Source: Bradyrhizobium sp. ISRA464 | GTDB lineage: Bacteria; Pseudomonadota; Alphaproteobacteria; Rhizobiales; Xanthobacteraceae | Length of the DNA stretch: 64,000 nucleotides | Reading direction: 5' to 3' | Assembly: GCF_029910095.1 (NCBI RefSeq) | Contig: NZ_CP094526.1 | Location: forward strand, 1,674,001-1,738,000 | Part shown: positions 18,231 to 25,906 of the stretch, in pieces | Numbering within the stretch: the first letter of the stretch is position 1 | How the letters are laid out: the number at the start of each line of letters is the position of its first letter | Notes under the pieces: generated by a model | The model's input: the letters and a program-made list of their open reading frames with translations, nothing else | Databases searched by the model: none | What the model was told of the DNA's origin: nothing | Program-made: the position numbers and the translations under genes

Positions 18231-19349
18231 TTACGCCTGTCGAGGTGGCATGAGCTCGCGATTGATTGCCCAAATGAAGGCGGATAGCTCTCGGGCAATC
18301 GCCGTGACGATTACGGTTCGCCGCTTGCCCTTCCGCTCGAGTGAGCGGAAGCGTCCGCACAATCTGGTTTGCGCTTTCCACGCAATCTCTCGCGCGCGTC
18401 TCGGTGCGGCCTCCACCTTTGGCTGCTTGTCTCGGCTCACGCGCGGCGGATATCGATAGCTCCAGGCCGCCTCCACAAGAATACGTCGCGCCCGCCCATT
18501 ACCGGCTTTGGTGATGCCGCCTCGCTTGACCTTGTCACCAGTCGAGTTTTCCGTGGGCACCAGACCCAGATAGCCCATCAGCTCGCGCGGATTTTGAAAG
18601 CGGGAGAGATCACCGATCTCGGCCAGCACCCCCACAGCCGCAATGAGATCAATCCCCCGCATCGCCTGCAGGGCCGCGACAACCTCGGCAAGCGACCACT
18701 CGGCCACCACCTCGCGGATGGCATCCTCCAAACGCTCCATCCGCTCACTTTCCTGGCGTATCCCCTCAAGTAACTCTTCGAATGCGATGCGCTGCTCGCG
18801 ATGCTCGAGCTTCTGCGACATCAGCCATCTCATGTGGGCTGGTCCCCACGTTGTCTTGCCCGGATAGATGCGTCCCAGCCGCAGCATCAATGACGAGATC
18901 TGTTGACGCTTGCCCTGGAGGTCCTTCTTTACTGCCTGACGGGCGCGCGAGAGATCGCGCATAGCCTCATGGCGCTCGTCCGGCACCCACACCGCGGTGA
19001 GCTCGCCCGCGCGCAACAGCTTGGCGAGGCTTACCGCATCGCGCCGGTTCGTCTTCACTCGATCGCCGGCCTTCTTCGGAACGAGCGAGGGAGCCACCAC
19101 CAGGCAGTCATGGCCGAGGCTCTTGAGCAGTCTGTAGAGGCCATATCCTGTCGGCCCTGCTTCGTAGCAAAATGTCAGATGACAGCATTTCGCTGCAAGC
19201 TTTGCCACCAGCTTTCGGATCGTTGCCTCCGTGGCAGAAAACTCCCCGAGATATCGTACCTCGCCGCCACGGCCGCCTTCGGCAATGGCTATTGCATTGC
19301 GCGATTTTGACGTATCGATTCCGACAAAGACCTCGGTATGATGACCCAC
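18231..19349 (-). CDS. IS110-family transposase (IS110 group)
   Basis: A 372-residue DEDD recombinase, only distantly similar to the neighbouring IS110 gene. Acidic residues are in VFVGIDTSKSRNAIA (Asp), FCYEAGPTGYGLYRLL (Glu) and VKTNRRDAVSLAKLL (Asp pair). The C-terminal half has AMRGIDLIAAVGVLAEIGD, LMGYLGLVPTENSTGD and a KAGNGRARRILVEAAW block. The start is a GTG seven bases after AAGGAGG; the longer frame lacks such a signal. The gene looks complete. In the IS110 group the guide (bridge) RNA is expected from the end upstream of the gene, here just above 19350. Confidence 0.92.
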   Translation of the reverse strand: MGHHTEVFVGIDTSKSRNAIAIAEGGRGGEVRYLGEFSATEATIRKLVAKLAAKCCHLTFCYEAGPTGYGLYRLLKSLGHDCLVVAPSLVPKKAGDRVKTNRRDAVSLAKLLRAGELTAVWVPDERHEAMRDLSRARQAVKKDLQGKRQQISSLMLRLGRIYPGKTTWGPAHMRWLMSQKLEHREQRIAFEELLEGIRQESERMERLEDAIREVVAEWSLAEVVAALQAMRGIDLIAAVGVLAEIGDLSRFQNPRELMGYLGLVPTENSTGDKVKRGGITKAGNGRARRILVEAAWSYRYPPRVSRDKQPKVEAAPRRAREIAWKAQTRLCGRFRSLERKGKRRTVIVTAIARELSAFIWAINRELMPPRQA

Positions 19350-19525
19350 GACTCGCCCTCCTTGTTTGAGGCTCTGCCCGGTCCATCCAGGCAACCCTCG
19401 TCGCAACATCGAAGGTGAGTCGCCTCATTTTGTGGAGGGGACATACAGTCTAGCCCACATTTGACCTTCTCGTAGTGGTAGCTACGATCACCTTCTGCGA
19501 TCAGTCCTCGACAAGGCAAGACAGT
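19350..19525. other. Upstream noncoding end of the IS110-group element
   Basis: 176 bases between the transposase GTG and the next gene. It contains related blocks GAGGCGACTC and GAGGGCGAGTC (minus strand) and a CGTAG/CTACG hairpin. It is a candidate bridge-RNA locus. No RNA model was tested. Confidence 0.4.
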
Positions 19526-19825
19526 ATGACGAAAAGCGAAAGGTCGTTGCTGATTGCCATAGTCGGATTGTTCTTTTGCGGATTTAACGCAAGCGCCCGT
19601 GAAGATATGATTGCGGACTGGCAAATCGAACTATTTAAGTCTTGTCAGAAGACTGCCGCGCCTAGCGTTGGCATGACCGAGGCGGAGGTGCTGGTGTCAT
19701 GTTGGGGTAAGCCCAAAATGATCGCAGGTGTAAACCCAGCCGGTGAAAGTCAGTGGAACTATCGACAGGGCTTTCTTTATTTAAAGGATGGCAAGGTGAC
19801 GCGGGTTCTCACTTGGCGATACTGA
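19526..19825 (+). CDS. Small secreted protein, BamE/SmpA-like fold suspected
   Basis: A 99-residue protein with a signal peptide (LLIAIVGLFFCGFNASA, cut near residue 24). The mature part has VGMTEAEVLVSCWGKPKMI, then QWNYRQGFLYLKDGKVTRVL. The G-M-T-x-x-x-V-x-x-x-W-G-x-P opening and the Y-x-x-x-x-x-Y-x-x-D/G-G-x-V end are the pattern of small beta-alpha BamE/SmpA-like domains (also DUF2845-like). It is probably periplasmic. It lies between two mobile elements and is the only non-transposon gene in that stretch. Confidence 0.65.
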   Translation: MTKSERSLLIAIVGLFFCGFNASAREDMIADWQIELFKSCQKTAAPSVGMTEAEVLVSCWGKPKMIAGVNPAGESQWNYRQGFLYLKDGKVTRVLTWRY

Positions 19826-19895
19826 CGTTGGGCGAAGCTTTACCGTCTAACTTCAAACTGAGTATCATGTTGACCGCACTTCAAGTGTCTGCATG

Positions 19896-20314
19896 TGTGA
19901 AGGGTTTCGGATGCCGGCCGTTTGAGGGACAGCGCCGCGCATTCGGCGGCCGGCGTCCGAAAGCCTCCAAGGGAGGAAACCGCGGGTAAGGGAACGTAAG
20001 GCTGTGCGGCCGGGACTATGGGGATTTGAGCGCCGCGGGCGAGATGGCTGATTTGAATCGAGCCGATGCAGCGGGTTGTTCGACGGTTGAGCGGCTGACG
20101 AACGGGCCACGGGTGGCATCGAACTCCATAATTTGTCCGTCGATTTGCGACGGCTGGGGGAAATCTGAGCGCGCTCTGCCGTGGCCGGTCGAGAGCCAGC
20201 GGGCACGACGAGCAGATTTGCAGGATTGAGACGTGATCATGAGGTGTCGATCCTGATGCGGTTCATTGGAGCTGTCGGCCGATGCCGCGGCGTTGCACCG
20301 CGCGCGAAAACCTC
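19896..20314. repeat. 419-bp exact direct repeat, copy 1
   Basis: Identical base for base to 63582-64000, where the window ends, so the real repeat is probably longer. It contains the transposase 3' end and the noncoding origin-side end of the IS91-type element. Confidence 0.97.
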
Positions 20315-21427
20315 GATGACGATCATGCAGCCGCCACAGCATGGACAGCTCGGCTTGCTGGGATCGGCGGTAGGCTGGCCTTCAGGTTTTGCAGCGGCGA
20401 GCAGCTCACGGGCGCGTGCGACGTTGGCGGCACAAGCGCCTTTGGCGAACAGGCCGTAGTGGCGGATGCGATGCAAGCCTTTTGGCAGCACGTGGATGAG
20501 GAAGCGGCGGATGAACTCATCTGTGGCGAGCGTCATCTGCTTGTATCGATCGCGGCCCTCGATGCGGTAGTCCTTCCACTTGAAGGTGACGCCGCCCTCG
20601 TCGCAGGCGATCAATCGGCTGTTGGCGATGGCCACGCGATGGGTGTAGCGCGACAGATAGGCCGGCACCGCCTCAGGGCCGCCGAACGGCCGCTTTGAAT
20701 AGACGACCCACTCGGCCGTGCGCAGCGGGGCGAGATGAGTCGCGAAGGATTGCGCCTCGGCGAGATGGGCGTGGTCGCCGAAGAAGCTGAGGCGGCCGGC
20801 TTGGTGGGCGGCGACAAGCTTCTCCAGGAACAGTCGCCGGAACAGGCGGGAGAGCACGCGCACGGACAGGAAGAAGCCCGGCCGGCACGACACCCAGCGC
20901 TGGCCGTCGGACGAGATGCCGCCGCCCGGCACGATCATGTGCACGTGGGGGTGATGGGTCAGCGCCGAACCCCAGGTGTGCAGCACGGAGGTGACGCCGA
21001 TCCGCCCACCCAGATGCTTCGGATCGGCGGCGATCGTCAGCATGGTCTCGGCCGAGACCTTGAACAGCAGATCGTAGACCACGGCCTTGTTCTGGTAGGC
21101 GATGTCGGCGATGGCCGCCGGCAGCGTGAACACGACGTGATAGTACGGCACCGGCAACAGCTCGGCCTCGCGGTCGGCAAGCCAGTCCTTCGCGGCGGCG
21201 CCCTGGCACTTCGGGCAGTGCCGGTTGCGGCAGGAGTTGTAGGCGATCGTGGTATAAGCGCAGTCCGCGCAGCGCGCGACGTGGCCCCCGAGGGCCGCCG
21301 TGCGGCAGCGCTCGATCGCCGACATCACCTTCATCTGGTCGAGGCTGATATGACCGGCATGGGCTTGACGCCATGCTAGGCCATGGCTGCGGAAGATATC
21401 CGCAACCTCCAAAGCCGGGCGCGACAT
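20237..21427 (-). CDS. IS91-family HUH transposase (Y1 type)
   Basis: A 396-residue rolling-circle transposase. The N-terminal zinc-binding region has CADC then CRNRHCPKC (about 52-75). The HUH motif is HHPHVHMIVPGGG (about 158-170). The catalytic tyrosine is in YLSRYTHRVAIAN (about 255-267); with a single clear catalytic Tyr it is Y1-like. A second cysteine cluster SCPCCGGCM lies near the C-terminus. It nicks and moves single-stranded DNA from the origin end. It starts 14 bases after the recombinase gene and is likely co-transcribed with it. Confidence 0.93.
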   Translation of the reverse strand: MSRPALEVADIFRSHGLAWRQAHAGHISLDQMKVMSAIERCRTAALGGHVARCADCAYTTIAYNSCRNRHCPKCQGAAAKDWLADREAELLPVPYYHVVFTLPAAIADIAYQNKAVVYDLLFKVSAETMLTIAADPKHLGGRIGVTSVLHTWGSALTHHPHVHMIVPGGGISSDGQRWVSCRPGFFLSVRVLSRLFRRLFLEKLVAAHQAGRLSFFGDHAHLAEAQSFATHLAPLRTAEWVVYSKRPFGGPEAVPAYLSRYTHRVAIANSRLIACDEGGVTFKWKDYRIEGRDRYKQMTLATDEFIRRFLIHVLPKGLHRIRHYGLFAKGACAANVARARELLAAAKPEGQPTADPSKPSCPCCGGCMIVIEVFARGATPRHRPTAPMNRIRIDTS

Positions 21428-21441
21428 GCGCGGCCTGCGCG

Positions 21442-22320
21442 TCAGGCAGGCGGCTCGTCTCGCTTGGCGCGGAGCGGGGTGAGGTGATCCAGCGGGCTCA
21501 TGACCTCGCGGATGGTGTTGGTGGCGACGCGGGTATAGAGCGCCGTGGTCTCGAGCTTGGCGTGGCCCAACAGGACCTGGATCACCCGAATATCAATGTT
21601 CTGCTCGAGCAGGTGGGTCGCGAAGCTGTGGCGCAGGGTGTGCGGCGTCACCCGCTTGGCGATCTCGGCCATGTGGGCCGCCGCGTGGCAGGCGCGCGTG
21701 AGCTGGCGCGTCGTCATCGGGCTGGCCGGCTTCAGTCCCGGAAACAGCCAGCCCTGCGGGCGGGAAATGCGGTACCAATCGCGCAGAAGTTCGAGCAGCA
21801 CAGGGGAAAGCATCGCGTGGCGATCCTTGCGGCCTTTGCCCTGCTCGACGCGCAGCATCATGCGTTCGGAATCGATGTCGGATACCTTCAACGCGACGAC
21901 CTCAGAGACACGCAACCCTGCACCGTAAGCGACACTGAGCGCCGCCTTGTATTTGATGCTCGGCGCCGCCTCCAGAAAGCGCGCAACCTCTTCCGGGCTG
22001 AGAACAACCGGAACCTTGCGTGGCTCGTGCATGAACGACAGGTGCTTGGCAAGCTCGGGCCGATCGAGCGTCACATTGAAGAAGAACCGCAGCGCCGAGA
22101 CGGTGGCGTTGATCTTTGGCGCGCCGGCGCCGTTCGACGCCAGATGCAGCCGAAAGCCGCGCACGTCCTCCGACTGGGCCAGGTCGGGCGAGCGGCCGAG
22201 GAATACCGCGAAGTCCTTGACCCTTTGCACGTAGTCGTGTTGGGTCTTGGGCGCGAACTTGCGGATCGCCATGTCTTCGATCATGCGCTGGCGCAACGGA
22301 CTGATGGCCTGCTTGGTCAT
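21442..22320 (-). CDS. Tyrosine recombinase/integrase of IS91-type element
   Basis: A 292-residue XerC/D-like recombinase. A core-binding SAM-like domain covers about 1-95 and the catalytic domain about 105-270. Catalytic residues are Arg in GAGLRVSEVVALK, Lys in QGKGRKDRH, His-x-x-Arg in TPHTLRHSFATHLL, His in LLGHAKLETT, and Tyr in ALYTRV. The start is the Met of MTKQAISPLRQ, eight bases after GGAG. A subset of IS91-like elements carries this extra recombinase upstream of the transposase, and its role in movement is not settled. Confidence 0.92.
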   Translation of the reverse strand: MTKQAISPLRQRMIEDMAIRKFAPKTQHDYVQRVKDFAVFLGRSPDLAQSEDVRGFRLHLASNGAGAPKINATVSALRFFFNVTLDRPELAKHLSFMHEPRKVPVVLSPEEVARFLEAAPSIKYKAALSVAYGAGLRVSEVVALKVSDIDSERMMLRVEQGKGRKDRHAMLSPVLLELLRDWYRISRPQGWLFPGLKPASPMTTRQLTRACHAAAHMAEIAKRVTPHTLRHSFATHLLEQNIDIRVIQVLLGHAKLETTALYTRVATNTIREVMSPLDHLTPLRAKRDEPPA

Positions 22321-22536
22321 TGGGGATGCTCCTGTTTTGAGTGAAGGTTGCGAACCCCTCATCTCAAAACAGGACGCCCCGTCGCGCTATCGTCTTGGCT
22401 GCGTCGCCAGCCCCAGCGCCCTACCGCGTGAGCGGTTTAGTCCTATGGCCCTTAGCCGACATGACCAAGAACGCCTCTTTTGTCCGCTTCCAGAGGCTAA
22501 TGCGGGACATTCCTCGGCATCACTTTGCAAAAACAA

Positions 22537-22560
22537 AAAGCCGGCGTTGCCGCCGGCTTT
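22537..22560 (-). terminator. Strong hairpin terminator (copy B), after rpoH
   Basis: Perfect 10-bp stem AAAGCCGGCG / CGCCGGCTTT with a TTGC loop and TTTTGTTTTTGC after it on the minus strand, 27 bases past the rpoH stop. Nearly the same ~43 bases occur at 15418-15461. Confidence 0.85.
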
Positions 22561-22587
22561 CGTATCTGTTGGCTTGTGGCGGCGCGC

Positions 22588-23484
22588 TTAGTGCGCGGCC
22601 TCCAGAGCTGCTTCCTGCTTGGCGATCGTGCCCTTGACGGCCGACTGCACCTTTTCAAAGGCGCGGACCTCGATCTGCCGCACCCGCTCGCGCGACACGC
22701 CGAACTCGGCGGCAAGGTCTTCCAGCGTCATCGGCTCGTCCGCCAGGCGCCGCGCCTCGAAGATGCGGCGTTCGCGCGGGTTGAGCACGCCGATCGCACC
22801 GTTCAGGGCCTGCCGGCGATGATCGAACTCCTCGCTCTCGGCCATCATGGCCTCGGCGTTGGGTGAGTTGTCGACCAGCCAGTCCTGCCATTCGCCGGCT
22901 TCGCCGTCGTCGCGGATCGGGGCGTTGAGCGAGGCGTCGCCGCCGAGGCGGCGGTTCATCTCGATCACGTCCTGATCGGTCACGCCGAGGCGCTTGGCAA
23001 TCAGCTTCACCTGGTCGGGGTGGAGGTCACCCTCTTCCAGAGCGGAGATCTTGCTCTTCGCCTTGCGCAGGTTGAAGAACAGCTTCTTCTGGTTTGCGGT
23101 GGTGCCCATCTTCACGAGCGACCAGGATCGCAGGATGTACTCTTGTATCGACGCCTTGATCCACCACATGGCGTAGGTGGCGAGACGGAAGCCCTTCTCG
23201 GGCTCGAATCGCTTCACCGCCTGCATCAGGCCGACATTGCCTTCCGAGACGACCTCGGAGATCGGCAGACCGTAGCCGCGATAGCCCATGGCGATCTTGG
23301 CCACGAGCCTGAGGTGGCTGGTGACAAGCTTATGCGCCGCGTCGCGATCGTCATGCTCGCGCCAACGCTTGGCGAGCATGTACTCCTGCTGGGGTTCCAG
23401 CATGGGGAACTTGCGGATCTCGGCAAGGTATCGAGAAAGACCGGATTCTCCGTTGAGAACCGGTAACGTAGCTGTACGGGCCAT
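22588..23484 (-). CDS. rpoH: RNA polymerase heat-shock sigma factor (sigma-32)
   Basis: A 298-residue alternative sigma factor for heat-shock genes. Region 2 reads SEGNVGLMQAVKRFEPEKG then FRLATYAMWWIKASIQEYI. The RpoH box QKKLFFNLRKAK follows directly and is diagnostic of sigma-32. Region 4 is TLEDLAAEFGVSRERVRQIE. The start is MARTATLPVLNGESGLSRYL; upstream frame is not conserved-looking. Alphaproteobacteria often carry several rpoH genes, and which paralogue this is cannot be told. It sits right beside the IS91-type element with its own terminator intact. Confidence 0.95.
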   Translation of the reverse strand: MARTATLPVLNGESGLSRYLAEIRKFPMLEPQQEYMLAKRWREHDDRDAAHKLVTSHLRLVAKIAMGYRGYGLPISEVVSEGNVGLMQAVKRFEPEKGFRLATYAMWWIKASIQEYILRSWSLVKMGTTANQKKLFFNLRKAKSKISALEEGDLHPDQVKLIAKRLGVTDQDVIEMNRRLGGDASLNAPIRDDGEAGEWQDWLVDNSPNAEAMMAESEEFDHRRQALNGAIGVLNPRERRIFEARRLADEPMTLEDLAAEFGVSRERVRQIEVRAFEKVQSAVKGTIAKQEAALEAAH

Positions 23485-23701
23485 TACTTGCGCCCTCCAG
23501 TGGTTCAGGCCCCCGATAGCGGCGAGCCCGGCAGGTGGCCGCTGGGTTAAAGCCGGCCATGCTGCGATGTTCCGCGTTGGATATTCAACGCAGGTGCAAC
23601 ATACACCAAATTGTCCGTGATAGGGAAGGATTGCTGACGTCACGTCCCCGTGTGCCAGCTATAACCTGCTGTCATGACTGGATTTTTTTGCAGAGGGTGC
23701 G

Positions 23702-24715
23702 TCATACCGCCGCTTCCAGCGCCCGCCGCAGGAGAAGCATGTCCTCCGGCAGAGGCGTCTCCCAATGCAAAAATTCCCCGGTTCGCGGGTGTTCCAAAGC
23801 CAAGAGATAGGCATGCAGCGCCTGCCGGTCCAGGGCGGTCAGCGCCGCCCGCGCCTCGGGACCGAGGTGTCCGGCCTTGGTCTTGAAATGGGGGCCGTAA
23901 ACCGCGTCCCCCAGCAGGGGGTGCCCGATATGGGCGAGGTGTACCCGGATCTGATGGGTTCGTCCGGTCTCGAGCTGGCAGGCCAGCAGCGAAGCGACCG
24001 GCTTGCCGTCGCGCCCCGCGAAGCTCTGCTGCAGCTCGAAATGGGTAATCGCCTCGCGGCCGCCCTGGCGCACTGCCATTTTCTCGCGGGCATGCGGGTG
24101 ACGGTCGATCGGAGCGTCGATGGTGCCGTGAGGCCGGCTCGGCACGCCCCAGGCGAACGCCATGTAGCCGCGCCGCATCGGCCCGGTGCGACCGTGGTCG
24201 GCGAACTGCGCGGTCAACGATTGATGCGCCTGGTCGTTCTTGGCGACGACCATCAGCCCCGTCGTGTCCTTGTCGAGGCGGTGCACGATGCCCGGTCGCT
24301 TGACGCCGCCGATACCGGACAGGCTGGTGCCGCAATGGGCGATCAGCGCATTGACCAGCGTTCCCGTGGCGTGGCCGGCTGCGGGGTGCACGACGAGGCC
24401 CTTCGGCTTGTCGATGACGATGATGTCGTCGTCCTCGAACACGATGTCGAGCGCGATGTCCTCGGCCTGAGGCTCGGCCGGGACCGCCTCCGGAACGTCG
24501 ATTATGATCGTATCGCCCTTGGCGACATGATAAGCAGGGTCGCGGACGGCGGCGTCCTTGACGGTCACAGAACCGGCGAGGATCAGCGCCTTCAGCCGGG
24601 ACCGCGACAGCTCGGGGGTGCGCTGCGCCAGCACGCGGTCAAGCCGCGCCGAGCCCTCGTCGCCCGCGACGATGACCTCCAGCTTCCGACCGCCATTCGA
24701 AGAGACCTGTTGCAA
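23702..24715 (-). CDS. rluD: 23S rRNA pseudouridine synthase, RluD-like
   Basis: A 337-residue RluA/RluD-type pseudouridine synthase. An N-terminal S4 RNA-binding domain (ARLDRVLAQ ... LSRSRLKALILAGSVTV, about 15-55) is followed by the catalytic domain. Motif II is PGIVHRLDKDTTGLMVVAK with the catalytic Asp, and later QLETGRTHQIRVHLAHIGHP. It converts uridines in helix 69 of 23S rRNA. No ATG fits. A TTG at 24715 preceded by AAGG is proposed as start, leaving 14 bases to the divergent gene. The frame is open further upstream, but that would overlap the neighbour. Confidence 0.9.
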   Translation of the reverse strand: MQQVSSNGGRKLEVIVAGDEGSARLDRVLAQRTPELSRSRLKALILAGSVTVKDAAVRDPAYHVAKGDTIIIDVPEAVPAEPQAEDIALDIVFEDDDIIVIDKPKGLVVHPAAGHATGTLVNALIAHCGTSLSGIGGVKRPGIVHRLDKDTTGLMVVAKNDQAHQSLTAQFADHGRTGPMRRGYMAFAWGVPSRPHGTIDAPIDRHPHAREKMAVRQGGREAITHFELQQSFAGRDGKPVASLLACQLETGRTHQIRVHLAHIGHPLLGDAVYGPHFKTKAGHLGPEARAALTALDRQALHAYLLALEHPRTGEFLHWETPLPEDMLLLRRALEAAV

Positions 24716-24729
24716 AGAAGAGCCTTGTG

Positions 24730-25065
24730 ATGACCGACACCGCCGTGACTGAACCGACCCCCGAGCAGGCCGCACTGATTGCGCGGGTGCGGCGGATGAT
24801 GCTGATCGCGGGCCTGACCTCGGCACTGGCCGTGGCCGTCGTGTTGATTGCCATCGGCTACCGCCTTTATCGCGGCGAGGGAAGCCCCGTATCCGTATCC
24901 GATGTCACCGCTGCGCTGCCGAAAGGCGCCCGGATCGTCTCCACCGGCGTTGCCGGCGAACGGTTGGTCGTGACGCTTGATATAGGCGGCACCACCGAGA
25001 TCCGCACATTTGATGCAAAGACGCTGAAACCTGTCGGCAGGCTGACCTTCGTCGCCGAACCTTGA
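24730..25065 (+). CDS. Small single-pass membrane protein (DUF6476-like)
   Basis: A 111-residue protein with a short cytoplasmic start, one membrane helix (MMLIAGLTSALAVAVVLIAI, about 23-42) and an extracytoplasmic domain of about 65 residues containing LPKGARIVSTGVAGERLVVT and EIRTFDAKTLKPVGRL. It resembles the rhizobial DUF6476 proteins usually found next to rluD, and the divergent rluD here agrees. The function is unknown. Confidence 0.75.
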   Translation: MTDTAVTEPTPEQAALIARVRRMMLIAGLTSALAVAVVLIAIGYRLYRGEGSPVSVSDVTAALPKGARIVSTGVAGERLVVTLDIGGTTEIRTFDAKTLKPVGRLTFVAEP

Positions 25066-25191
25066 GCGAGGCGTTCGCGAGCGGCCGGCAATCGATCAAC
25101 CAGAAGCTGCATAGAATTTTTGCACCTGCGTTGTCACATCTAGAACGTGTGCCGCCATCTTTTCGGCCGAGTTGCACGTTCAGCTTGTGTC

Positions 25192-25839
25192 ATGTCGGAG
25201 TCCAATCCCAACGCTTCCGTCGAGCAAATCGGTGATTCCGAACCGGCCGCTTGTTGCGTAGACCGGACACGTCGCTCGCTGCTCCTGACGGCACTGGCGA
25301 GTTGCACCTGTCTTGCGGCGATCGAACCTGCCGCGGCGGACGATGAGCAGCCCGGTGCCAGTGAACGACCGCAAAAGGCCGACGTGCTGGTGCGCGCCGA
25401 AGGCGACAAGGCGGGTGAAATCATCAAGGCGGATGATTTGACGCTCGGCGGACCGCCGGTCCGCGCCTGGCCGAAGGATCCAAAAAGCTCCGTCGTCCGC
25501 AACGGCTCGCGGCTGAACGAGGTCGTGCTCGTCAAGCTCGATCCGAATGAACTGGACGACGCCACGCGCGCCCGCGCTTCCGATGGCATCGTCTGCTACT
25601 CCATCATCTGCTCGCATGCCGGATGTCCGATCACCGCCTGGGTGAAGCAAGAGCAGGGCGACAAGAACGTCCTCAAATGTCTCTGTCACAACTCCGAATA
25701 TGATCCGCGGCAGAATGCGCAGGTGGTGTTCGGGCCGGCGCCACGGCGCCTTGCGGCGTTGCCGGTGACGGTCGCCGACGGCGCCATCACGGTCGCAGCA
25801 CCGTTCATTGGAAAGGTGGGTGTCCAACAGGGAGGATGA
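25192..25839 (+). CDS. Tat-exported Rieske [2Fe-2S] protein
   Basis: A 215-residue iron-sulfur protein. A twin-arginine leader, DRTRRSLLLTALASCTCLA, is at about 24-42. The Rieske boxes are complete: C140-S-H142-A-G-C145 and C163-L-C165-H166-N-S. Cys140, His142, Cys165 and His166 are the cluster ligands, and Cys145/Cys163 form the usual disulfide. It should be folded in the cytoplasm and carried to the periplasm. The PQQ dehydrogenase gene starts 67 bases downstream, so this protein is a likely electron partner for it instead of a cytochrome c. The start is MSESNPNAS. Confidence 0.88.
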   Translation: MSESNPNASVEQIGDSEPAACCVDRTRRSLLLTALASCTCLAAIEPAAADDEQPGASERPQKADVLVRAEGDKAGEIIKADDLTLGGPPVRAWPKDPKSSVVRNGSRLNEVVLVKLDPNELDDATRARASDGIVCYSIICSHAGCPITAWVKQEQGDKNVLKCLCHNSEYDPRQNAQVVFGPAPRRLAALPVTVADGAITVAAPFIGKVGVQQGG

Positions 25840-25906
25840 GGCCGAATCCGGGATTTCTGCACGACCTAAACTGAAAAAATAAAACGGAGCAGGGAGGTAG
25901 CATCTC

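Larger units (their letters stand above)
19896..22362 (-). mobile_element. IS91-type element with tyrosine recombinase (copy 1)
   Basis: The element runs on the minus strand: tyrosine recombinase, then HUH transposase, then about 340 bases of noncoding end. The lower boundary is placed at 19896 because the next 419 bases are identical to 63582-64000 while sequences outside differ. The upper boundary is not defined by anything in the window. It may extend past the recombinase start into the 22363-22530 stretch. Rolling-circle elements of this class have an origin end (downstream of the transposase) and a terminator end. Confidence 0.85.

Noticed and set aside
16728..19349. Composite transposon made by the two IS110-family genes
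   Set aside because: The two recombinases are too different to act as a pair of ends, and nothing but 0.4 kb of noncoding DNA lies between them.
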